A DNA stretch of 21,509 nt. It comes from Gnetum montanum (lineage: Eukaryota; Streptophyta; Gnetopsida; Gnetales; Gnetaceae). Under the pieces are notes generated by a model. The model did not search any database, was not told the origin of the DNA, and worked only from the letters and a program-made list of their open reading frames with translations. Numbering within the stretch: position 1 is the first letter of the stretch; every line of letters starts with the position of its first letter. Positions 1 to 7,479 of this stretch are shown piece by piece. The DNA lies in assembly GCA_015680685.1 (NCBI GenBank), contig MNCI01003573.1, positions 408,339-429,847 on the forward strand. Direction: 5' to 3'. Both the position numbers and the translations under genes were made by a program.

Positions 1-480
1 CCCATGCCTGAAGGTTGGCAATTTCTCTGGATTCAGTAAAATTCAAAAAGAAAAAGAAAAGAAAAGAAAAGTGCCACAAAACAAAAGTCACTCCTCCTTT
101 GCATAAAACGCCAAGTGATCATATGCCTTGTTGTTATGGTACTCTCATAGTTGTTCATCATGGGATGAAAAAATGCGATGTCACTGATTAGAGGAATGGA
201 CTTGGTCCTAATCTTGGAATGATGGGTTAATGACACATTAATCATGCTTTACACGTAGGATTCACTGTGCCCTGGGTCGGTTACCTCATGTCCCAATCTC
301 TACGATCCCTTCTATAGTTCATTTCATCTCACTGTTCGTGTAATTGTAGCTCATGTCCCATGTAGCATAGAATTCTCATCTCATTCTGATGATAATTACA
401 TGTGTGTGTTTTGTAGAGTTAGTGTGGATTACATTTAACCCTTCTAGTGCCCATGGACACTTTAAGTGTGGTTACACAAG

Positions 481-519
481 GGCATTATAGGTTGAAACCT
501 GCTTTGGGGAGGACCCACT
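481..519 (+). repeat. Conserved noncoding block shared by D, B and A
   Basis: The block holds GGCATTA, then a CTGCTTTGGGGAGGACCCAC-type core. It recurs at 12873-12912 (minus strand, element B, with TACTTTGGGGAGGATCCAC) and at 20837-20874 (plus strand, element A). It is the best conserved noncoding segment between the copies, in surroundings that have drifted a great deal. I see no counterpart in element C. Its function is unknown; it could be an RNA structural or export signal, or simply chance survival. Confidence 0.7.
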
Positions 520-840
520 TGTGTAATTTTTCGTAACATTCACTGATTCTCTAACTCCAACACACAATTTCTTACCCTTAGCTTAATTTTTCAATTGATT
601 TTCTCTCCCTACCATTATCCCTCTAAATTTCTACGTTCCAATGTACTATTACATTCCCTTTTTTCGTAACTGCCAAATTTTTTATTGCTAAAGTTCACAT
701 TATTATCATTAAGAGTGCCTCTCGAATCAATGAAATTACCCTAGGATATCTTAATACTTGCTAATCTCCTCAATTTTCAACATTAATTTCAAGAAAAATA
801 ATTAAAAATTTGGTATTTTTCATGTGTCTCACATCACTAG

Positions 841-933
841 GGATGAGATATCGTGTATGCAATATCGCATCCCACATGATATCACGTATGCGATGCATCG
901 TACGCTATATCACATCCTATTTTCCTATAAATA
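841..933 (+). promoter_or_regulatory. Internal promoter-like array: GATATC-type palindromes plus TATA box
   Basis: Four imperfect copies of an NYGATATCRN-like motif lie between 841 and 915 (forms such as GAGATATCGT, GCAATATCGC, ATGATATCAC), followed by CCTATAAATAGG with TATAAATA at 926-933. This is the same arrangement seen in the LTR promoters at 4374-4457, 6088-6190 and 8889-8998. It sits about 470 bp upstream of the extra ORF, inside the element rather than in an LTR. The homologous place in element B (12485-12580, minus strand) also carries the array. Promoter activity is an inference. Confidence 0.6.
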
Positions 934-1111
934 GGATGCCCCCACCGTAACACTTAGCATCATTTTGCCATTTACATGGGGGGAGTTTTTGAAATTTTTC
1001 TCAACAACTTGTGATTGCGTGACCCTTGCTTGTTCGCTAATATCTCACTCACTGGTACTCCGATTTTAATTCCGTTTGAACCTACTTGAACTCGGAGTGT
1101 TTTGTTTAGTT

Positions 1112-1123
1112 GTGGGGGAGAGA
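1112..1123 (+). other. Internal polypurine tract (GTGGGGGAGAGA)
   Basis: The sequence around it reads TTTAGTTGTGGGGGAGAG, very close to the terminal tract before the LTRs (CAGTCGTGGGGGTA at 4351-4364). Equivalent tracts lie at the matching place in element B (12301-12314, minus strand) and element A (21052-21064). In this family group such tracts prime plus-strand DNA synthesis; a role for an internal tract here is inferred. Confidence 0.5.
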
Positions 1124-1390
1124 CACTTGCTGAAAAGTGCCTAACTTTTTTGAAATTTATCATTTCCCAAAGGAAATCAATTAGGGTAATTAACACTAAC
1201 ACTTAGAAAAATTGTGCCAAAAATCATATGACCTTAGGTACACTGGGAGATTAAAATGAAACCCACCTAAGTCATAGGACCCATTATTATAATTTTTGGG
1301 CATGATCACATGTTAGAACATAAGATCTTTAATTAAGATAAGAAGTAAGGTATAATTTAACTTTAAAAACAACCTTACTAATGCTTGGCC

Positions 1391-1407
1391 CGTGTGATTG
1401 CAGAATG
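1391..1407 (+). promoter_or_regulatory. Probable 3' splice acceptor before the extra ORF
   Basis: GTGTGATTGCAG is followed one base later by ATGGCCCC. A plant-like branch-point sequence (CTTACTAAT) lies about 20-30 bases upstream. Element B has the same arrangement (CTTACTAAC, then GTGTGATTATAG and ATGGCCCC at 11990, minus strand), and element A has TTGCTAATA, then GTATGTGCAG and ATGGCA at 21271. The nearest AAG/GTAT site gives only a 54-base intron, too short for plants, so the real donor probably lies further upstream, perhaps near the LTR as for other subgenomic retroelement messages. Confidence 0.5.
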
Positions 1408-4195
1408 GCCCCGAAATGTTCACAGTAGGAGGGTCCTGTTCAAGGTGAAGTGAAACAACCTCGAAGAGGTGAAAGTTAAGTCCCTGCTGGACAACATGTA
1501 GAATAGAAGGTGCAATAATTCAGCATCCATCAAGAAGAACCTCCTACCAGAGGGTTCGGGCAGGTAGAAGGAGGAGCTGCTGCTGCGCCTGAACCAGGAC
1601 AACAACTCACGTTGCCCCCGGAGTGTGTTCAGGCTATCCATGAGAAGTCCACATTCGCTACTGTGATTGTGGAGATAAACTTCGAATATTTTGCAAAGTT
1701 TGCTCCTGAGGCTGTTAGGGATCACCTTAAGGGATCTCCCTTATGGCCTGTCTTGTCTGAATGCGATGCTTGGTACTTAGGTGAAACATACCAGTTCTAG
1801 CACAATATGGAGCAAGGCACCATGGTTAACATTTGTGGTGTGACAATAGAATTTTTTGCATAGGTGATTTTGGAAGTGTTAAACCTTCCGAATTTAGGCT
1901 CCCATGTTGCTTGGTTATCTACCCGATTGGACCTTGATGTGCGAAAGGATTGGTTAGAGAAGGCTTATGGCAGAGATAAAACTTTTGGAGAATTGACGAC
2001 GAAAGAGAGAGTTTATTTCAAAATTGGAACCTATCACCTCTTCCTCAGAAAAGGTTTGAAAAGAATATTGACGTATGCGGCTAAGGGATGTGCAGTGTTG
2101 ATGGGAAAGGTTAACGCTAACCTTCCCCATCTATATTTGATGGAGATCCTCAGGCGATTTGAAGAACAGAAGTCAGGGAAGATGGTGTTGCCTTTTCCCT
2201 GCCTTATCAAAAAACTATGCCAATGGGCTGGTATTCAGGGATACACAAATGATGTCCTCCGAAAAGCCCAGAATGCTTCTTATGCTGAACTACTAAAGGC
2301 GCCAGTTCCAAGAAAGAGCACTGGCAAAGAGCTAAGACCAGATGAAGAAGAAGAACAGATGAATGGATCACCTGCAACTCAACTTGCAGGACCCAGTCAA
2401 CCTCCAGCCACGGGTCCCAGCCAACAATAAGAAGCAGTGCCTGGCACAGGTCAGGATCAGCCGCTGCCACCGTAAGACTACAGACCGTCGATGAGTCGTC
2501 TTAGGGCCATCACTGAGATGGTTAGTTGGGGAAGTCATGATGATGCAAACCTCTTCCACGTCATCGATGATGCCGACCAGCCTACTATTTCATTAGATCA
2601 CACAAGGGATGAATTATCAATTCAAATAGAAGGAGGGGAAAGTAGATGGTCACAACAGATCTCAGGAAACGCGACATCTTTTTAAGTGTAGTTAGAGATT
2701 GGTGAAGGGGCCATTGTGGTGGTCATGCAACATCAGGATGCCACGGGAGCTGCTGAAGTGGTTGGTGACCACATTAAAGAATCCTTTAATGTACCTATTG
2801 TGCCATCGGTAGATCTCTTAGGAGCATGAGATGCTCAAACTCTTGCCGGAACCTCAATGACTCCTGCAGAACATGAGGATGCACTTGACAGATTGCTTCA
2901 AATAGGATAAGTAATGATGTCTCTATTTGACATCCCTCAAGATGTTGTAGAAATTCAATCAGACCTCATTTCCACAAAGGGGAAGTTGGTCATATCCAAA
3001 GTAAGGGCAGAGCACGCTAAAGCTGAAGTGTAGAAACTATAAGAGCAGCTCGTAGCCTTATAGGCAGCACAATGGGATCCTTTGCAATTCATTCCCGTAG
3101 ACCAGCTAGAAAACTTTAGAATGGAGCAACTCACAAAGTTGATCATAGAATATACAAAGGTGGTAGAAGAAAATGAGGTGGCCACTTGGGATGCCTCCAC
3201 AGTAAGGGTGTAAACTCTTGTGCATATTAAGGCACTCTAGGCCTTAGAAGAAGAAAATAAGTAGTTGGTTGCAGATAACCTCTGGTTAACCTTTGTGGAG
3301 AAACAAAAGAATGTTCTCGATGAACACTTTCATCAGCTACGAGAATAATTCATTTGGTCAATTGGGATGTAAGCTATTTAGCCAGAGAGAATCGAACCCT
3401 CTCAATGGAGGAGGTACGTGCTATTCGCCAAAAATTAGCAATTGAGATATGCGCGTGGTAGAATGAGGCTAAACGACATGAGAAGCTGAAGGAGCATTTC
3501 CGTGATTAGGTGGGGATGTATAAACAAATCCTAGAGAAGGAGATCCATATAGCCAAGGCTCAAATCAACACTATCAGTGCTCAACACACTGATTGGAGGG
3601 CCATATTGTACACCTACGCCTTCGTCCACCAAGCGGAAATTAAAAATTGGGACTTGTAGATCCAGGACTTGACAAAATACATGGAGTTGGAAAACCTTAG
3701 ATATGCCAACCTTGCCATGTTAACAGCAGGGTGCCTAAGAACAGAGCTTGAGCAACAGGTAGCTTCCACCCATCTCAAATATGAAGCAGAATTTGCAGAA
3801 TGCAAGAAGTTGGTTGAAAAATTGGATGTTGCAAATTCTGAACTTGAGGTGGTAAAAGCAAGCTACCAAGGATAGAAAGATGCAGTAATTGAATTGGCTC
3901 GATGGCTAATAGAGCATCACAAATACAAAGACAAAGCCAGAGCCTATGAAGAGGAATGACGGGTGTTCGCGGCATGGTATGTCAAAGCTAATCAGATGTT
4001 CCCGCAACTACCTTGTCCGTGGGAAGTGCCGACTCTGTCAAACATAAGAACATTAGCATGGACAACACAAGATCCTCGAACCGAAGAGGAGAAGCTTCAG
4101 GCCATTCTTCAACATCGTCGACCTTCAAATCCTGGAGCACAAGACAAAGGGAAAGCACCCATGGAGGAGCCACCACCACCAGGAACTACATGAGT
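1405..4195 (+). pseudogene. Broken extra 3' ORF (env-position ORF) of element D, coiled-coil protein
   Basis: This is about 929 codons if stops and one frameshift are ignored. It stays in frame 1 from the ATG at 1405 to about 3350, then continues one frame over to the TGA at 4191-4193. The parts are a Q/G/P-rich start (codons 1-70), a globular-looking domain (about 70-300) and a P/Q/E-rich linker (300-360). The remainder is a long Glu/Gln/Lys/Leu-rich stretch typical of coiled coil, with a short proline-rich end. I see no signal peptide or membrane segment, so 'env-like' describes position only. The globular part may belong to the plant-transposon-protein domains often found in gypsy elements, but I cannot confirm it. 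At least 20 premature stops are present, mainly TAG and TAA; those at 1426, 1504, 1798, 2473, 3031 and 3346 have partners in element B. It is not functional as it stands. Confidence 0.75.
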
Positions 4196-4355
4196 TCCAT
4201 TTTTTGTAGTTGTAGTATTTTTCTGTGTTGTGTCTTCCCACACTACGGCATCATTTCATTTTTTGTTTTTTCCAGTTAATAATCCCATACGTATCCACTG
4301 TGTAATCAATGGAGCTTGTTCTCCTTGTAACTCAAGGATGAGTTTTTATTCAGTC
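4196..4355 (+). other. 3' untranslated region of element D
   Basis: T-rich sequence runs from the end of the extra ORF to the polypurine tract. It aligns with the reverse complement of 9202-9032 in element B, including a shared AATCCCATAC near 4281 and CTCAAGGATGAGTTTTTATT near 4331 (B has CTCGAGGACAAGTTTTTATT). The CTCRAGGAYRAG sequence shortly before the tract is a familiar feature of plant Ty3/gypsy elements. Confidence 0.7.
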
Positions 4356-4364
4356 GTGGGGGTA
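4356..4364 (+). other. Polypurine tract of element D
   Basis: GTGGGGGTA sits immediately upstream of the LTR that starts TGATG. The same tract in the other copies reads GTGAGGGTA (6209-6217, minus) and TGGGAGTA (9023-9031, minus). In Ty3/gypsy elements this RNase H-resistant purine run primes plus-strand synthesis, and it fixes the left edge of the LTR. Confidence 0.8.
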
Positions 4365-4373
4365 TGATGGGAT

Positions 4374-4457
4374 GCGATATTGCATAAGTCGCGATATCGC
4401 GTCTTCCCTACGATATTGCGTATGCGATATCGTAGTCTACCGCAATGTCTATAAATA
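4374..4457 (+). promoter_or_regulatory. LTR1 promoter: GATATC palindrome array and TATA box
   Basis: Four motif copies are seen: GCGATATTGC (4374), the perfect 10-bp palindrome GCGATATCGC (4391-4400), CGATATTGCG (4411) and GCGATATCGT (4424). TATAAATA follows at 4450-4457. The spacing of an iterated site just upstream of a TATA box suggests a transcription-factor binding array in U3; transcription would start roughly 30 bp after the TATA box. Confidence 0.65.
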
Positions 4458-4700
4458 AGAAGCAGCTCTTCCTTGTTCATCATTAGATAGGAGTTAGAAG
4501 TAGCAAAGCTTTGGTAGTTTGGCCACTCCAGAGATAGTTTATTTTCTTGTGTCTACCCGCAGTGTGGTGAATGTAATTGTACGACATTCTTTATTCGAGT
4601 GTGACGTACTTGGACATGCACATGATTGGCAATAAAGATCGAGATTACTTCATCATTACAGCAGTCACTTTGTTTATTTAATTGTTATAACATGGAATGA

Positions 4701-5013
4701 GTACGACTTGATTACGAGCATCTTCGTGTGACTACTTGGTAACCCAGTGGCGTACCTAGGATCTACGCTTGGTAATCCCAGTGGTAGTCGTGCACCAAGA
4801 TGTGTACGGTTAGTCAAGGAATCGGTTGCTCATCGCACTTAGGCTAGTAACACCGTACAAGTATGACTTGATCACAAGCATTTAAGTGTGACTACTTGGT
4901 AGCCCAGTGGCTTACCTAGGATCTGCACTTGGTAATCCTAGTGGTAGTCATGCACGAGGTCCAAGATGTGTATGATTGATCAAGGAATCGGTTTCTCATC
5001 ACACTTAAGCTAG
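4701..5013 (+). repeat. Tandem duplication of about 160 bp inside LTR1
   Basis: Copy 1 starts GTACGACTTGATTACGAGCA at 4701 and copy 2 starts GTATGACTTGATCACAAGCA at 4861. Both run on through GTGACTACTTGGTA, a CCTAGGATCT segment and a CAAGGAATCGGTT segment to GCTAG. LTR3 has a single, more diverged copy (about 8400-8570, minus strand) and LTR2 shows only one match, so the duplication is private to LTR1. The two units differ at many positions, so the event is not recent. Confidence 0.75.
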
Positions 5014-5248
5014 ATTGGATCTTCTTACTCTTTTTCTCCTAGCTTAGCTTAGTTAATATTATTTTCCACTACCTTTAGGAGTAGTGTTAGAATTAGAAAC
5101 ACATCATACACCTCATTTGGACCAAACCATATGTGACAAATACAATACTAGTCTAGGTGGAAAGACAGTGAACTGCGACCTAAGGATAATTGTCTAGGTG
5201 CCACAACTAGTCCGTTTGCGGAGTTCGACCAGATCGTGCCACTCATCA

Positions 5249-5362
5249 GTAGCCTCTATCCAATCTACTACCAAGCTAATGGATGTATCTTATAGCATTC
5301 TTGGTAGCCTCTACATCCCTTGAAACCTCTATGATCAATGATTTAACTTAGGCCTTATGTTG
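5249..5362. other. Short spacer between LTR1 and LTR2
   Basis: These 114 bp separate two LTRs in opposite orientation. I see no gene and no primer-binding site. GTAGCCTCTA occurs twice, at the very start and again about 60 bp later. This could be original target DNA between two insertions. Confidence 0.5.
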
Positions 5363-6208
5363 TGATGAGTGGTGAGGTACCCGTATGCCCAACCATACGA
5401 ATCACAAGCATTCACATGCAATTTGGTTGAATTTTGTAGACTTTAATTACCAAGTACACTAGAGCTAAATAGTGAGTTTGTGTTGTTTGTTCATTATCTT
5501 CCTAATCTCACTTGTGAAATGCAAGTGTATGGTTAAGTGTGACTAACGCATAATATTTTTATCATTTTATGTTTTATCAATTTGATCACCTAAAAAATGA
5601 AAGTGAGAGTAATTAAATGCTAAGCAAACTATTGTCTAATCTAACCTAACACAAGTAACCATCCCCACTTCCTGGACACATCCTAAACTTTGTGTAAACA
5701 TTGCTGGGTTATCAAATGCTAACCATTTCTGAGCTACCAAGTGTCACACATATGTTTGAAGGGGTCGTGCTTGTGTATTTTAATTAATTGTTGAAGTAAT
5801 CAAAATTAATTGTTGAATGAATAACATTAAATGTGAACTGCATGAAATCACAATGTATAAATGCATAAAGAAAGAAAGTCTTAGGTGCTGCAAGGATGAA
5901 TGAAAGAGCTTGTCTTTATTGCCAACACAATGGTGTGTTTAGGTACATCAATGCTTGAATAAAGATCCAATTACACTTAGACCTCCTGCTATGGGCACTT
6001 GGAAAATATTCCAACTCTTGAAAAAACAAACTGCAAGAATTTGGCTACTTAACTTCAAAAACTACTGAATCGTGTGCCCAAGGATTGTATTTATAGGCCC
6101 AAGAGTACCTCGCAATATCATATGCCTGATATCGCATCTTAGACTACGATATCACCTACTCAATATTGTGTACCCGATATTGGAACTCATGTAAAGCATG
6201 ACTCATCA
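5363..6208 (-). repeat. LTR2: 3' LTR of element C (846 bp)
   Basis: On the minus strand it begins TGATGAGTCATGC just after the tract GTGAGGGTA and ends GGTACCTCACCACTCATCA. The promoter holds several GATATC-type motifs (about 6105-6190) and TATAAATA (6095-6088). Similarity to LTR1 and LTR3 is clear at both ends and in the promoter, weaker in the middle, so it represents a separate subfamily. Confidence 0.8.
6088..6190 (-). promoter_or_regulatory. LTR2 promoter: GATATC array and TATA box
   Basis: On the minus strand, five loose copies (CCAATATCGG, ACAATATTGA, TGATATCGT, GCGATATCAG, ATGATATTGC) precede CCTATAAATAC. The arrangement is the same as in LTR1 and LTR3. The function is inferred from position. 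Confidence 0.6.
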
Positions 6209-7420
6209 TACCCTCACAACTAAATGAAAACTTGTCCTTGAGTACAGAAGAAGAGGAACAAGTCCCTTACAAAATATATTAGGAGGTATGCAATGTTTGA
6301 TTAATATGCAGAGTGAGATAGAGGAAATAGACAAATATAGAAGTGCCTGAGCATACATCATTATAATTATGTACAAAATTGGGTGTTCATGACAACAAGA
6401 AAGAACACCCTTGGATCCAATGGACATCCAACCTCTCTTGGCAATACAATAATGAGAGAGAGGTAGAAGAGATCCAGAGGTTATGATTAATATCCCATGA
6501 GTGATATTGTTGCATCATCCTTGGTAAAGACAGTCTCACTTCTAGTCCTTGGTAAAGATAGTCTTGCTTCTAGTCCATGCTCCCCACTGTAATCACAACA
6601 AAATCAAGGACTCTACAAAGTCAAGGATTTTATTTGGTCTAAGGGGTGTGCTTTGAATTTTGATATTTTTTTATGAGGACCATACCATGCAAGGAATTAT
6701 TCGACTTCTTGTTGTGGAATGACACAAAATGGTGAGAAGTTCACGAGGATACCCCTGCACATGAGAAAACAGAAAAGCATGAAGAATACCACATCCCTTT
6801 GAAGCCACACCTTATTCGAACCTTTGATTCCTTCCCAATTCCAAAAACTACATAAGTCACAAATTTATTAAGGTTGTATTAATGAAAAAGGGACTGCATG
6901 TTACCAAAACAAGGAAAACCATAGAGTGTGTGGATGAGTGGATGATGTGGACTCACTGCTTGTTACATGAAAAGAAACGATGTCCTAGTTGTCAGTAATG
7001 ACATTCAAAGTTAGAAACTAGACATCAACAATCAAATCACAATTGATACATACCACCATCGAGTAGCACATTACCGTGGTACCTGGCACTTTATTAGCAA
7101 AAAGAGTAGAGAATTACACAAAACATAAGAAAATATAAAGGAAGCTAAAAGAGTATTCAAGAAATATTAAATATACTAATGATGGTATAAAAGAAAAACT
7201 TAGAAAAGATCAATAAGCTAACAAAAAAAGATGTAAAACAAAGAATATGAAAATAAAAAGTTGTAAAACCAAAAATGTGTAAAAAAAAAAGTTGAAAGAG
7301 TAAGGAGCTGCTGAAAGTATTTGTATAGATGGCCATCTCCCCAATGACTAAGTTGGAAGAAGGAGATTTGAAAGATTAAGTGTGGTTGTTCGTCTGGCAA
7401 GGTGTCTGTTGAGTTATTTG
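6209..7420 (-). other. Noncoding 3' region of element C
   Basis: On the minus strand it starts after the integrase, passes a GGGGAGATGGCCATC motif (about 7343-7329), a T-rich run with repeated TTTTACA (about 7300-7130), and a conserved CAAAGCACACCCCTTAGAC (about 6660-6640), and ends in the polypurine tract at 6217-6209. The same order is seen on the plus strand of element A (19703-20380), and TTGTCATGAACACC near 6385 matches the window end near 21490. TGTTGTGATTACAG near 6600-6587 may be a decayed form of the acceptor found before the extra ORF. I see no gene here. Confidence 0.7.
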
Positions 7421-7479
7421 GCTTGGGATTATGGAAAGGTTTTAGTTATTCGATGTTGACTAAATGCTTCTTGTTTGGG

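Larger units (their letters stand above)
1..1404 (+). other. Noncoding 3' internal region of element D, upstream of the extra ORF
   Basis: I find no coding sequence here. Visible structure is an A/G-rich run (about 45-80), a block shared with elements A and B (481-519), a promoter-like array with a TATA box (841-933), a polypurine tract (1112-1123) and a splice-acceptor-like site just before the ATG at 1405. The whole stretch is alignable with the minus strand of element B, for example 'GAAGGTTGGCAA' near position 10 and again at about 13400. Small ORFs in this stretch are composition effects. Confidence 0.75.
1..5248 (+). mobile_element. Element D: 3' part of a decayed Athila-like Ty3/gypsy retrotransposon
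   Basis: From left to right this holds a noncoding region, a broken long ORF, a polypurine tract and a 3' LTR, which is the order expected for the 3' end of an element on the plus strand. Positions 1-1404 align by eye with the reverse complement of about 13410-11991 (element B), and 1405-4195 aligns with 11990-9203. The 5' part (LTR, primer site, gag, pol) lies outside the window. The lineage assignment rests on the related copy at 16201, which carries a tRNA-Asp primer site and an Athila-style gag, and on the extra ORF in the position of Athila env-like ORFs. The element is dead, with at least 20 in-frame stops in its ORF. Confidence 0.85.
4365..5248 (+). repeat. LTR1: 3' LTR of element D (884 bp)
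   Basis: It begins TGATGGGATG directly after the polypurine tract and ends CCACTCATCA, so the ends form the short inverted repeat TGATG...CATCA. It contains a GATATC array and TATAAATA box near its start (U3) and an internal tandem duplication of about 160 bp (4701-5013). It aligns with LTR2 and LTR3, but about 45 bp present near the 3' end of those LTRs (ending GGGGTACCTCG) is missing here. No primer-binding site follows, as expected for a 3' LTR. Confidence 0.85.

Noticed and set aside
33-245. Minus-strand frame of 70 codons at the left edge
   Set aside because: It lies in noncoding sequence that aligns with element B, where the frame is not kept, and its Phe/Leu-rich start comes from an A/G-rich run.
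1347-1403. A complete short intron (AAG/GTATAA ... TTGCAG) before the extra ORF
   Set aside because: At 54 bases it is below the usual minimum for plant introns. The acceptor looks good, but the donor is probably elsewhere.
4374-4440. Regular short repeats that might be taken for a CRISPR array
   Set aside because: The units are about 10 bp, imperfect and palindromic, lie in an LTR before a TATA box, and have no spacer structure. The surroundings are plant retroelement.
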